From: Desulfobacter curvatus DSM 3379
GTDB taxonomy: Bacteria > Desulfobacterota > Desulfobacteria > Desulfobacterales > Desulfobacteraceae
NCBI RefSeq assembly: GCF_000373985.1
Contig: NZ_KB892913.1
Location: forward strand, 1-64,000
Direction of reading: 5' to 3'
DNA length: 64,000 bases
The translations under genes were made by a program, and so were the position numbers. Below, piece by piece: positions 52,001 through 60,492 of the stretch (its first letter is position 1; each line of letters opens with the position of its first letter). A model generated the notes under the pieces. The model ran no database searches. It was not told where the DNA came from and saw only the letters and a list, made by a program, of their open reading frames with translations.

Positions 52001-54279
52001 CCGGGTTCAAGGGAAACGGTAACAGGCTGGTGGAAAAGAGCCTGCTGTTTTTGCACGACACAAAGGTGATCACCCTTCAAAACGGTTTAGGGGTATTCCG
52101 CCAGGCATTTACCCTGTCCGTGGAAGAGGCGGCCCTGACCCGGCAGTACACCCGGGGAGATTACGAGCCCTTATCCCAGCATTATGAACAAAAAAATGTT
52201 CAGGTGCATGTCATGGAGAAATACGCCGAATTCGGCATGGAAAAAATCCGCACCGCCCTGGACTTTGTCCGGGACTATTTTCAACACTCCCACGACAAGT
52301 TCATTCTCAGGTATTTCCCCGGACAAAAGAAAATAATCACCACGGCCATGACGGCCAAAGCCTATGCAGATATTATCCAAAGCCTGGGGAATAAAGTGCA
52401 GGAGGCCATTGTGGCAGTCCCTGAGAACAGGAACCTGCTGGTGCTGGCCGGTCCGGGCTCGGGAAAGACAAGAACAATCGTCCACCGGTGTGCCTGGCTG
52501 ATCAAGGCACGCTCAATCCCCCCGGAAAGTATTCTTGTCCTGTGCTTTAACCACGGCACCATGATTGAGCTTCGCACCAGAATCAAAGCCCTGACTGGAA
52601 AACGAAGCGCCCGGGTGACGGCCATGACCTTCCATGGTCTTGCCATGCGCATCACAGGCTGCTGCCTGATGGATTCACAGAATGGGCAAAACCGAAACCG
52701 GGAGATCAATTTTGATAAAGTGATTGACGAGGCTGTTGAAATTCTGGAAGGCAAACGGGAGATCCCCGGTATAGGCACGGACCAGGCCCGGCAGTACCTG
52801 CTTGCCCGGTACCGTTATATTCTGGTGGATGAATACCAGGACATTGACGCACGCCAGTACCAATTTATTACGGCACTCACCGGCCGGCTGGAAGCCGACG
52901 ACGATGCAAAAATCGCCATCATGGCTGTGGGAGATGATGACCAAAGCATTTACGGCTTCAGGGATGCTAACGTCAAATTCATTCATCGGTTCAAGGAAGA
53001 TTATAATGCCCGGGAATTTTACCTCACCGAGAACTATCGCTGCCCCCACCCGGTAATTGAAGCCGCCAATGACCTGATTGCCAAAAACAGGCAGCGCATG
53101 AAAACGCAAGTACGGTGCCGGATCAATGACAAACGAAAACATCTGGCCATGGCCCCTGACAAAACACCTGAAAAAGAGCGGGTAGCCATGGTCTGCTGCA
53201 AGGATATCCAAAGCCAGGCCGTCTATGCAGCCGCCCGCATCAAAAAACTTCTGGACCAGGAAGGCGCAACCGTCCAAGACATTGCCGTGATATCCCGCCA
53301 AGGCATTGAATATCCCGCCCTTGTGGCTGTTCGCATGGCCCTGGCAAAACTTAAGATTCCCATCAGTTACAGTCTTAAATCAAGCCCTGGGTTCCCACTG
53401 TTTAAAATCCGGGAATTCCAGGAAACCTTAAATTTTTTTAATGAACATAAACATAAGAGCATGGCGCCTGAAGATCTAAAGGAAGCAGTCATGGCTCTTT
53501 TTGAAAACAGGTCTTCATGGACGGAGCAGGTCCGGGGAATTTTAGATGATTTCTGTTCCATCATCAGCGGTACCGAGATCTCGGTTGCCCAGGCAAGGGA
53601 ATTTTTCCTAAGCGCACTGCTCGAAGAGCAACAGGCCCGGAGAACGGGCACAGGCGTTTTTACCGGAACAGTCCACAGCATCAAGGGCATGGAGTTTAAA
53701 CATGTGTTTATCCTGGACCACGGCTGGAAAAATAAAGAAATAGAAGAGGAGCGTCGTCTTTACTACGTCGGCATGACCCGGGCCATGGAACACCTGACGC
53801 TTTTTTCGGTTCAAAATTCAGGCAACCCGCACACCGCAGTTCTGGCCCGCCACCCATTTGTCTGCTGCAAGCAAGCGCCTGATACAAAAATAACAGGTTT
53901 TTCAAATGATGTGACCATCTCAATTCTTGGGATGGAAGATCTTTACATCTCTTTTCCCCAACGGTTTGACAAAAATCATCCCATCCACGACCACCTGTCC
54001 GCCCTTAAAACAGGAGACCGTATATTTCTGAAAAAAGATGGTGCTTATATCCGTATCCTCAATCCGGACCGCCAATGTGTGGGCAGCCTATCCCAAAAAG
54101 GCGTTGAAAAATGGAAATCCCGCCTGCCCGGCATCCTCAATGCCCAGGTGTTAGGGGTGGTCATCCGCAATGCCGATGAAAATAATTTACCGCTTAGAAA
54201 TGAAAACAACATTGAACAGTGGTATCTGCCCATTGTGGAGATCCTTCACAGGAATTGTTCTCCTGAACAAAATCCATAA
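49042..54279 (+). CDS. Exonuclease-RecQ-UvrD helicase fusion
   Basis: This 1745-residue protein has three enzymatic parts. Residues about 38-175 are a DnaQ-like exonuclease (LIIDFEATPDG, GHNIIKHDLAL, NNPVADAKLS); the third motif has Asn where DEDDh enzymes have His. Residues about 315-680 form a RecQ helicase: Walker A LPTGGGKS (about 340), DEAHC (about 445), FTATAKKDV, QEAGRAGRDQ. A winged-helix-like linker follows. Residues about 1110-1600 form a UvrD/Rep helicase: AGPGSGKTR (about 1135), LVDEYQDID (about 1262), GDDDQSIYGFR, YVGMTRAMEH. The C-terminal 120 residues resemble a HIRAN-like module. A 3'-5' helicase pair with a nuclease suggests recombination, repair or phage defence. Confidence 0.92.
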   Translation: MEITQDIDQNSGRESGRIPSPAPTNLPAALPFDLKTYLANLLIIDFEATPDGDVFHIGAVFNGRVFNEVNISNPVPALKRLSQFAQGATYVLGHNIIKHDLALVREHCPDAEILSLIPIDTLVLSPLAFPENPYHRLIKGYKLLSTSKNNPVADAKLSMVLFEDELAAFLLLKKTEPGLIAFFAWAFDLPSGKFKGISRLFEKIGKEKPDESCARDLFLNLCQDRGCAKAAREIWKEICRTPNRKPELAYLVSWLRVAGGNSVLAGWVLHEFNGIADLVSRLRMACGDDACTFCAQHNNPERLLNKYFGFNAYRSIPDGRMLQREIVSASLSGRHHLAILPTGGGKSICYQIPALHLYERTGALTIVISPLKALMKDQVDNLNHATGTQAAAAINGSLTLPERGAVVEKVRLGDIGLLYISPEQLRNKSVVELIASRQVGCWIFDEAHCLSKWGHDFRPDYLHVADLIADQKKRSSRLPVIGAFTATAKKDVKEEIRQHFNEKLCLDLDGFEGGVDRDNLHFYVYPVTAAEKYDVIARTLNDNLSETKGSAIVYCASRKGTEALSQFLSERGIVCRAFHAGRTEPDKRNIQDEFVSGSIPVICATNAFGMGIDKKDIRLVIHADIPGSLENYLQEAGRAGRDQDLADCILLYEQDDIDSQFSLNAYSKLTLQDIKKILKVLKDRGKKHPEIVITPAEILRLAGYEHMGGDDQRARIAVAWLERRGFIRRDFNRTLFFKGVPLVKSLDEAEKKLKRLNLSRTVHSVYMTLLQTLFNEKKNALISADMLCEALSGIENLPDKYLDPRTIITELNNMANAGLIREGSVMTAFIRPKGKNSAGDLLDLFSRMEKNMADLMAELSPESSADKADLINLRLVAQRLKDKGFSTATTDICTTLLHIMAADQGESGGKSLKVAGKKGAEQQRVFVNVPWQILKERMDLRHRCARVCIDVIIKNLGPDLKSAQKEILGQFFLSDITQAMTQDIFLSGFKGNGNRLVEKSLLFLHDTKVITLQNGLGVFRQAFTLSVEEAALTRQYTRGDYEPLSQHYEQKNVQVHVMEKYAEFGMEKIRTALDFVRDYFQHSHDKFILRYFPGQKKIITTAMTAKAYADIIQSLGNKVQEAIVAVPENRNLLVLAGPGSGKTRTIVHRCAWLIKARSIPPESILVLCFNHGTMIELRTRIKALTGKRSARVTAMTFHGLAMRITGCCLMDSQNGQNRNREINFDKVIDEAVEILEGKREIPGIGTDQARQYLLARYRYILVDEYQDIDARQYQFITALTGRLEADDDAKIAIMAVGDDDQSIYGFRDANVKFIHRFKEDYNAREFYLTENYRCPHPVIEAANDLIAKNRQRMKTQVRCRINDKRKHLAMAPDKTPEKERVAMVCCKDIQSQAVYAAARIKKLLDQEGATVQDIAVISRQGIEYPALVAVRMALAKLKIPISYSLKSSPGFPLFKIREFQETLNFFNEHKHKSMAPEDLKEAVMALFENRSSWTEQVRGILDDFCSIISGTEISVAQAREFFLSALLEEQQARRTGTGVFTGTVHSIKGMEFKHVFILDHGWKNKEIEEERRLYYVGMTRAMEHLTLFSVQNSGNPHTAVLARHPFVCCKQAPDTKITGFSNDVTISILGMEDLYISFPQRFDKNHPIHDHLSALKTGDRIFLKKDGAYIRILNPDRQCVGSLSQKGVEKWKSRLPGILNAQVLGVVIRNADENNLPLRNENNIEQWYLPIVEILHRNCSPEQNP

Positions 54280-54334
54280 TAAACGCCGCATGTAAAAAAC
54301 AGTTAAGATATAGCTTTTTACAGGTTCATCGTCT

Positions 54335-55777
54335 TCAACTTAAATAAAGATCATCAAGAAGCGTAAACAGTTCTTTTCTGGCATTTTCAAACTCTTTAAG
54401 TTTTTCATTCGCAGCGGTTTCATTTTTCTGGTTATAGAGCGAAACAATTTCCCTGGCTATGTCATGTACTGCTTTATGGGGTCTCTCAATATCTTTGAAT
54501 GATTGCATTTGTGTAAAATCTCCCTTAGCCGAGTCATACCATTTGCCAAGTATACAATCATGGTGACCGGTGACCTCTTCAGGCTGCATCAGCTTTCGCC
54601 CTTCCAGCACAGCTTCAAGATTAATTTTCCAATTCAAGTGCGCAGTTTTTACGGTCCCGATATCAAATAGAGGCGGTTTAACCTGAATATGAGAGACCGA
54701 TTGATCCATTGCGTACACCAAATCATTCAGCACATGGGAGTACTCCCTTACCTCAAGGCAACGATTTGTGATCTGATCGGTGGTATCGCGAACCCTGACG
54801 ATATCGCCGGCAACTCCCTGATTAGCTTGGGAGGCCTGGGAAATATTGCTGCTGATTTCCAGTATCCCCTCAGAGACCTGCGAAATATTGGTAGAGATCT
54901 CACCACTTGCTATGGCCTGTTGTTCAACGGCACTTGCAACGGTCTCAACCAGTTCGCTTACCATTAAAATGGTTTTTGATATGGTATTGATAGCCCCGAT
55001 TACCTGGGAGGTTGTCGATTGGATGCTGTTAATTTGCATTTTAATATCATGGGTTGATTCTCCGGTCTGTTTGGCCAGTTCCTTTATTTCATTGGCAACA
55101 ACAGCAAACCCTTTACCAGCCTCTCCGGCCCTGGCGGCCTCAATGGTGGCGTTAAGCGCAAGCAGGTTGGTCTGACTGGATATTTCCTCAATGGCAGCCG
55201 TGACTTTGTCAATTTTTTGGGCGGCTGATCCAAGCGCCTCGACATTTTGAGAAGCATTCTTGGCTTTCGCTACCGCCTCGGAACTCACATTTTTGGCCTG
55301 GGAAGTGTTCTTTGAGATTTGGTTGATGGTAGCAGTCATTTCCTCAGATGCGGTTGCAACAATTGAAACATTAATGCTTGACTGCTCCATTGCTGCGGCC
55401 ACAGTATTCATACTGGAATTCACTTCTTCTGCAGCGGCAGATACGGTATCCGCCAAATCGTACAACCGCATGGCACCATCGGTCAATTCATCAGCAGCGT
55501 TACTCATGGCTCCGGAAGTTGCGCCAAGTGTAGAAATATTCCCGCCCGCCAGGCGAAATACTTTGCTCCAGTTATGCCGTATTTTCTCGACCAGAACCAT
55601 TGCGCCATGCCCTGTGTTACCAGGAGGAACAGAGTTGTCTGTCTGCAGATTATTTTTTGAAATCAACTCTATTCTATCAGTAAAATCAGAGGTAATATTT
55701 TTGTATTTAAAATAAAAATAAAATACACCCCCCAGGCAAACAAATGAAAAAGCCCCTATTATAATGTTCATAGTCAT
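54335..55777 (-). CDS. Methyl-accepting chemotaxis protein with CZB domain
   Basis: This 480-residue chemoreceptor has a single N-terminal membrane helix (about 4-24) and no periplasmic domain. The signalling tip is near 195-225 (AIEEISSQTNLLALNATIEAARAGEAGKGFAVVANEIKELA in the conserved hairpin), and methylation helices flank it. The C-terminal CZB zinc-binding domain (about 375-450) carries the His/Cys set in HLNWK, HHDCILGKWYD and PHKAVHDIA. CZB receptors sense zinc or hypochlorous acid in the cytoplasm. It is a single gene, far from the cheR/cheB pair. Confidence 0.92.
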   Translation of the reverse strand: MTMNIIIGAFSFVCLGGVFYFYFKYKNITSDFTDRIELISKNNLQTDNSVPPGNTGHGAMVLVEKIRHNWSKVFRLAGGNISTLGATSGAMSNAADELTDGAMRLYDLADTVSAAAEEVNSSMNTVAAAMEQSSINVSIVATASEEMTATINQISKNTSQAKNVSSEAVAKAKNASQNVEALGSAAQKIDKVTAAIEEISSQTNLLALNATIEAARAGEAGKGFAVVANEIKELAKQTGESTHDIKMQINSIQSTTSQVIGAINTISKTILMVSELVETVASAVEQQAIASGEISTNISQVSEGILEISSNISQASQANQGVAGDIVRVRDTTDQITNRCLEVREYSHVLNDLVYAMDQSVSHIQVKPPLFDIGTVKTAHLNWKINLEAVLEGRKLMQPEEVTGHHDCILGKWYDSAKGDFTQMQSFKDIERPHKAVHDIAREIVSLYNQKNETAANEKLKEFENARKELFTLLDDLYLS

Positions 55778-55916
55778 TTCCTTAAAAATAGAATTCGCGA
55801 CAGATTGAATCTAAACTTTATAAAATATGAATTGATTTAGAAATTAAACATCCTTTTATCAAAAATTACAACAGTCGATTTAAATGCGATTACCCTGTCG
55901 GAATATCCCGAGAGAA

Positions 55917-56765
55917 TCATGGCATGGGATCAAAATGAAGAGACAGCCCGACACCGGCATCCTTCAACGGCGCCACTCCGGCCAGAGCAATCTTTGAATC
56001 AAGACCCGTGCAGTGGCAGGCATGAAGGGCCATGGGCCTGGTCTGCCTGAAGTAATCCAGGGTTCCCGCCATCTGGGAGGCCGACGGATTGAGCAGATGG
56101 AAACCGCCGATGATGTCAGCAATCCGTTCGTCCCCACACACCCTTTGGGCATGGGAAACGATGTTGCAGATTCCTGCATGGGAACATCCTGTGATAATGA
56201 CAAGTCCCTGGTCCGACTTATAGGCCAAGGCGGAATCGTCCCAAATCAAGTCTGGAACAGCCCCGTCAGGTGTTTGCTTCATCCCGATGGGCGTTTGGCC
56301 TTCAAAGGTGTTTTCCCTGGGGATTTCACCTAAAAAAACAAGGCGGGAACTTAAATTAACCGGGATTCTGGCCAGGGCCAATTCCATGTGGCGACCGGCC
56401 TTTTCCTTTGTCACCAAACACCCGATCTCTGCCAGATTGCCAATCCGCACTGAAGAAAAGACTTCCGGATGGGCCACAAGTTTCGGATGTTTTATGTCCA
56501 GACCTTCAATGGTACGTTCGGTCAGGTAACGGATAAAAGGGTCCAGTCCCCAGGTATGATCTAGGTGGCTGTGGGAAAGGACCAGAAAATCCAGATTAGA
56601 CAAATCCTTCCCCAATTTCTCAGCGTTTTTTAAAAACAGGTCTGAATACCCCAGATCAAAAAGCACCTTTACATCTTCATCTTCAATCAGAATTGACAAT
56701 CCCGGCTCGGCTGTCAGATACCGGTCTATAAGCGTATTGTTGTCTACCAGCAGGGTAAGATCCAT
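55917..56765 (-). CDS. MBL-fold protein, paralogue B
   Basis: This 282-residue MBL-fold protein has the motif LVLSHSHLDHTWG (about 61-73), GCSHAGICN (about 187-195), GGFHLL (about 217) and a terminal HACHCTGL. It is the same family as the protein at 25680-26516, with similar starts (LLVDNNTLIDRYL versus LLENNTTDPQLAP). Family name in databases is dihydropteridine-phosphate synthase-like, but the substrate is not established. It sits 55 bp downstream of an AF1514-like gene on the same strand, so the two may be an operon. Confidence 0.85.
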   Translation of the reverse strand: MDLTLLVDNNTLIDRYLTAEPGLSILIEDEDVKVLFDLGYSDLFLKNAEKLGKDLSNLDFLVLSHSHLDHTWGLDPFIRYLTERTIEGLDIKHPKLVAHPEVFSSVRIGNLAEIGCLVTKEKAGRHMELALARIPVNLSSRLVFLGEIPRENTFEGQTPIGMKQTPDGAVPDLIWDDSALAYKSDQGLVIITGCSHAGICNIVSHAQRVCGDERIADIIGGFHLLNPSASQMAGTLDYFRQTRPMALHACHCTGLDSKIALAGVAPLKDAGVGLSLHFDPMP

Positions 56766-56820
56766 GGTGTATCCTTAAACGGTATATGTGCCAAGTCAAT
56801 TGTCCTATCGCTGCAAACAA

Positions 56821-57120
56821 TCAAATTTTAAGCACCATGAACAGATATTCCCCGTCATTGACATCAATGGTGAGATTTGCGCCCCTGCCCTGGGCATAAC
56901 GAATCCAGAAAGGCTGATCACCGATGCCGCACTCATAATCCGGAAAGGTCTGCCCGGTAATCCCGTTTTTCCATGACAGGATCATGGGATGAGAACAAAG
57001 CTCAAGCGCTTTCTCTTTGGCCGCCTGTTTGGCCGCAGCAAAATCCAGGTCTGGCAAATTAATATTCATATTGATATATTCTTCGGACTGGTTTTGGGAG
57101 ATACTGCCGATTGCTACCAT
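56821..57120 (-). CDS. AF1514-like small protein
   Basis: About 99 residues, starting at MVAIGSISQNQ (ATG complement of 57118-57120), with GGAGG five bases upstream; a start at 57177 would lack this. The body LDFAAAKQAAKEKALELCSHPM, then SWKNGITGQTFPDYECG, and DQPFWIRYAQGRGANLTIDVN is recognisable as the AF1514 family seen in sulfate reducers and Archaeoglobus. No function is known. It precedes an MBL-fold gene on the same strand. Confidence 0.75.
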   Translation of the reverse strand: MVAIGSISQNQSEEYINMNINLPDLDFAAAKQAAKEKALELCSHPMILSWKNGITGQTFPDYECGIGDQPFWIRYAQGRGANLTIDVNDGEYLFMVLKI

Positions 57121-57267
57121 AATAACCTCCATATATCGGTATGGGTTTAACATCGAGGCCGTACGTGCAGTTTTCACGTCCTTGTGAAAAGATAAGCCCT
57201 GATTTATGGTTTGGCAATGTTCTTAACAAATTGATAACGACATACCGAAGCGCAACCCAATAGAAGA

Positions 57268-57960
57268 GTGAAAAGAAAATTAATGACCTGGATAAAAAAA
57301 ATCATTGCCGGGCTGGTTATTGCCGTGATGGCAACTACCGTTTTCCAGGTCGCAATTTTCAGGTATCTTAATCCCCCCTTCACAGTCAACATGATCTATG
57401 AAAAAGCCATTGCAGCCCACAAAAAGATGCCGTTCAAGCCCAGGTCCTATGAATGGAAGGATTTAGAACAGATTTCCGTGTATCTGCAGCGGGCCGTGCT
57501 GGCCTCCGAAGACCAGCGATTCATGAACCATCATGGTTTTGATTTCAGGGAAATAAAAATTGCTCTAAAGGACATCATTGCCCAAAAGGGATTTAGGGGA
57601 GCATCCACCATCAGCATGCAGACAGCCCGCTCCCTTTTTCTCCCCTCAAGCCGAACATTGGCCAGAAAAATTGCCGAAGCCTGGTACACGGTCCTGATTG
57701 AACTGCTCTGGGATAAAAAAAGAATTCTGGAGATGTATCTGAATACCGTGGATTGGGGAAGGGCCAATGTGGGTGCCCAGGCGGCAGCCCGGGCTTATTT
57801 CTCCTGCGATGCCAAAAATTTAACAGCTAAACAGGCAGCCCTTTTGACCGCCATCCTGCCAAGCCCCCACAAATGGTCTGCAATCTCCCCCGGTCCCCAT
57901 GTACTGCAGCGTCAAGCACGCATCTTGAAACAAATGAGAAACATGCCGGTACTAAAATAA
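57268..57960 (+). CDS. mtgA: Monofunctional peptidoglycan glycosyltransferase
   Basis: This 230-residue GT51 enzyme polymerises lipid II glycan strands at the inner membrane. A membrane anchor (about 8-28) is followed by the catalytic domain: the Glu in LASEDQRFMNHHGFD (about 78), GASTISMQTARSLFL (about 111-125), RKIAEAWYTVLIELLWDKKRILEMYLN with the usual second acidic residues, and a C-terminal LPSPHKWS. Length matches MtgA. It lacks a transpeptidase domain. Its stop codon begins a copy of the dispersed repeat. Confidence 0.92.
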   Translation: MKRKLMTWIKKIIAGLVIAVMATTVFQVAIFRYLNPPFTVNMIYEKAIAAHKKMPFKPRSYEWKDLEQISVYLQRAVLASEDQRFMNHHGFDFREIKIALKDIIAQKGFRGASTISMQTARSLFLPSSRTLARKIAEAWYTVLIELLWDKKRILEMYLNTVDWGRANVGAQAAARAYFSCDAKNLTAKQAALLTAILPSPHKWSAISPGPHVLQRQARILKQMRNMPVLK

Positions 57961-58058
57961 CGGCCACGGGCCGTCCTTGGTCTATCTACACCCAGGCTTC
58001 GGCCCACAACAAAAACAGAAAGAATCCAGTTGGTTGCTGGGAACTCTCTTATAAAAAT
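57959..58058 (+). repeat. Structured dispersed repeat, copy 4
   Basis: Begins at the mtgA stop codon. ACGGCC/GGCCGT hairpin across ACG; GGGCCG (57968-57973) can instead pair with CGGCCC (58000-58005). The second hairpin has CCAG/CTGG and AGAAAG/CTCTCT arms and the tail CTTATAAAAA. It fills the convergent gap between mtgA and the PPIase gene. Confidence 0.8.
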
Positions 58059-58060
58059 AT

Positions 58061-59152
58061 TTACTGGAAGTCTACCAGTTCGACGTCGAAGATCAGGGTA
58101 GACTTGGGCGGGATCGCACCAGGATATCCCCGCTCCCCATATGCCAGGGGATAAGGTATCAACAGTTGCCGGGCCTCGCCTTTTTTCATGCCTTCAATCC
58201 CGATATCCCAACCTTTGATCACCTGCCCCTTGCCAAGGACGAATTCAATGGGTGCGCCCCGGTCCCTGGAGGAATCAAACTTTTTGCCGTCGATGAACAT
58301 CCCCGTATAATGCACCTGCACTCTAGCCCCGAAGGTAACGGCAGAACCGTTTCCTTCCTGCACCGGTACATACATCAAACCGGATTCGGTTTCCACGGCA
58401 TCGGGATATTTTTCATGCATCTGTTTTTTAAACGCTTCCATATCTTTGGCTCCCCTGTTTGCAATAATGGCATCAAATCCGGCCTGGTCTGTTCTGAAAG
58501 CCTTTGCCTCGTCCCCGATAGCCAGGATCTCAACGGTCTTGATTTTATCCCCTTTTTCAATGGCATTGACCACCGCCATGCCCCTGACCACCTTGCCGAA
58601 TACCGTGTGTTTGCCGTCCAGCCAGGGTGTGGCTTCATGGGTAATGAAAAACTGGCTGCCATTGGTGCCGGGGCCGGAATTGGCCATGGATAAAATTCCG
58701 GGGCCATCATGTTTTAATTCAGGGCGAAATTCGTCCGGGAACCGGTATCCCGGACCTCCCCGGCCCGTGCCTTCAGGGTCCCCGCCCTGAATCATAAAAT
58801 CAGGGATGACCCGGTGGAATGATAGCCCATCGTAAAACTTTTCGCCTTTTTTAACATTTGTATCCATTTTCCCCAGGGCAAGCCCTGCAAAATTGGTCAC
58901 CGTCAACGGGGCCTGTTTGTAAAAAAGCCGAAGAAGAATGGTCCCTTTATCCGTATCCATTTTTGCATACAGACCGTCTGCAAGCTGAGCCCCGTCTTGG
59001 GCCAGTGCACCGGAAGGAATCGTAGTCAAAGAAAAAAGAATCCCCCAGGCCAGGACAAATCTTAATATTTTAAAACTAATCTGATTACAACAACATAAAA
59101 ATGTGCCATAGCCGAGCCGAGCGGTTTTATTATTATCTTTCATCTGATGCAT
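58061..59152 (-). CDS. Cyclophilin-FKBP fusion peptidyl-prolyl isomerase, secreted
   Basis: This 363-residue protein has a signal region (about 30-50; FVLAWGILFSLTTIPSGALA). A cyclophilin-type domain follows (about 60-215; FHRVIPDFMIQGGDPEGTG, NGSQFFITHEATPWLDGKHTVFG, split here at DPEGTG and NGSQFF). A C-terminal FKBP domain (about 255-362) has VQVHYTGMFIDGKKFDSS, GKGQVIKGWDIGIEGMKKGE and IPYPLAYGERGYPGAIP. Both domains isomerise Xaa-Pro bonds; joined they form a bifunctional envelope foldase. Catalytic positions look intact in both. The likely location is periplasm or outer surface. The true start may be a few codons inside the frame. Confidence 0.9.
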   Translation of the reverse strand: MHQMKDNNKTARLGYGTFLCCCNQISFKILRFVLAWGILFSLTTIPSGALAQDGAQLADGLYAKMDTDKGTILLRLFYKQAPLTVTNFAGLALGKMDTNVKKGEKFYDGLSFHRVIPDFMIQGGDPEGTGRGGPGYRFPDEFRPELKHDGPGILSMANSGPGTNGSQFFITHEATPWLDGKHTVFGKVVRGMAVVNAIEKGDKIKTVEILAIGDEAKAFRTDQAGFDAIIANRGAKDMEAFKKQMHEKYPDAVETESGLMYVPVQEGNGSAVTFGARVQVHYTGMFIDGKKFDSSRDRGAPIEFVLGKGQVIKGWDIGIEGMKKGEARQLLIPYPLAYGERGYPGAIPPKSTLIFDVELVDFQ

Positions 59153-59550
59153 CCTGAATTTGATTTTTCTTAATGTTGCCGTGTAACCGGAACAATTGAG
59201 ATTTATGGCCTTAAGTCCCGGTACCTGGACCCAATTTTGGATCGAATATTACCATGTTTCTTCCAAAACACAAACGCCTTTGACCTTGATGTTGCAAAAT
59301 TCAATCCGGCATTCAGATATGAAACACAAAGCAATCTATATGAATTTAAAGACAAATCACATCCAACCATACAAATTGTTTCACAATGCAACAATTCATA
59401 AGAACATGACCAAGCGATTCTCATAAAAATAATTCACAATAAATTAAGGCAATTACACTTCTTTACACCTCCGGCACAATAGTTGCCATAGTTATTATCT
59501 AAAGATTTTTAAAACGCAATAAAGAAGGGCCGTTAGCAAAGGAGACAGAC
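59153..59550. other. 398-bp intergenic region, AT-rich
   Basis: Divergent gap between the PPIase and cytidylate-kinase-like genes. Short open frames here show no coding character. The only recognisable item is the possible -24/-12 promoter at 59474-59489. Confidence 0.6.
59474..59489 (+). promoter_or_regulatory. Possible sigma-54 promoter of the cytidylate-kinase-like gene
   Basis: CGGCAC, 5 bp, then TTGC: GG (59475-59476) and GC (59487-59488) are ten bases apart, as sigma-54 requires. The first base is C instead of T. It lies about 62 bp before the start codon. Confidence 0.5.
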
Positions 59551-60486
59551 ATGAGTGTCATCACATTTTTTGGAAGAGCCTACACAGGTAAAGCACAACT
59601 GGCACAAAAGGCAGCAGACGTACTGGGTTGTAAGGTGTTGTACGACCAGGACATCATTGATGCGGCAGCCGAAAAGTACAATTTAAAAAAATGCCGTATT
59701 GAAAGCAGTATTTTTAAAGATCCGCCTTTTGCGGACCGGTATACACCGGTTAAAGCGAAGTGTATCGCAGCGGTAAGGTCTGTCCTGGCTGACAAAATCG
59801 AACAGGGCCCTGTTGTTGTCAGCGGATTTTTAGGCAGATTGATCCCGCCAGAAATGGGGCTGCACATTTTGGTCACAGCGCCAAAGGGTTTCAGAAACCG
59901 GAACATACAGCGCGAGACAGGCAAAAAAACCGGCGTTGATACAAAAAAGTACCTGGAACTTAGTGACGAAGCGTTTTTACGCTGGTCCCTTTACCTGCGG
60001 TCAGCGGAAAGCCGCAGACCCATGGATTGTGACGGCGTTGTGAATGTGACCACCACCGGACTATCCGATCTGATTGAACTGATTTCCAGTGCCGCGGAAA
60101 ACAAAAAAGAAGAGATGACCCCCCAAGAATTTGCTCTGTCCGCTGAAGTCTCTCACCTCATGGCTGAAAAAGGCCATCCGGTTTCCGTGGCAGCACGACA
60201 TGATCAGTTGGACCTTGTTGTCCATAAACCCGTACTAATGTTTTCCAGGTACGGCAAAAAACTGGCAGCCCTGGTCCAATCCGTTAACGGAGTAAAGAAA
60301 ATCAACACTAGAAGCGGCAGGCTATTTTACCAAACAGATATCCTTCCGGGCAGCAATTATTTCAAAACCCCGACTTCAGCCCCGATTAAAAAACAATATG
60401 AACAACTTTACAAAAGGGTTACAGAACGCCGCCCATCCTTTATGAACCGTGTAGCACCAGAGCCACAACTGGTTGCCCATGCCTGA
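59551..60486 (+). CDS. Cytidylate-kinase-like family protein
   Basis: This 311-residue protein has an N-terminal P-loop-kinase fold in which the loop reads FFGRAYTGKAQLAQKAA (about 6-22), then YDQDIIDAAAEKY, VVVSGFLGRLIPPE (about 90-103), LVTAPKGFRNRNIQRETG and a DTKKYLELSDEAFLRWSLY segment. This is the layout of the cytidylate-kinase-like (PF13189-type) proteins common in deltaproteobacteria, which are not proven CMP kinases. The C-terminal 110 residues look like a small additional domain (LSAEVSHLMAEKGHPVSVAARHDQLDLVV), possibly BON-like. It has a likely sigma-54 promoter and double terminators, so it is a single-gene unit. Function unknown. Confidence 0.8.
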   Translation: MSVITFFGRAYTGKAQLAQKAADVLGCKVLYDQDIIDAAAEKYNLKKCRIESSIFKDPPFADRYTPVKAKCIAAVRSVLADKIEQGPVVVSGFLGRLIPPEMGLHILVTAPKGFRNRNIQRETGKKTGVDTKKYLELSDEAFLRWSLYLRSAESRRPMDCDGVVNVTTTGLSDLIELISSAAENKKEEMTPQEFALSAEVSHLMAEKGHPVSVAARHDQLDLVVHKPVLMFSRYGKKLAALVQSVNGVKKINTRSGRLFYQTDILPGSNYFKTPTSAPIKKQYEQLYKRVTERRPSFMNRVAPEPQLVAHA

Positions 60487-60492
60487 TGTAAA

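Noticed and set aside
59196..59426. Small frames on both strands in the gap at 59.2-59.4 kb
   Set aside because: No ribosome sites, no recognisable domain, and AT-rich composition unlike neighbouring genes.
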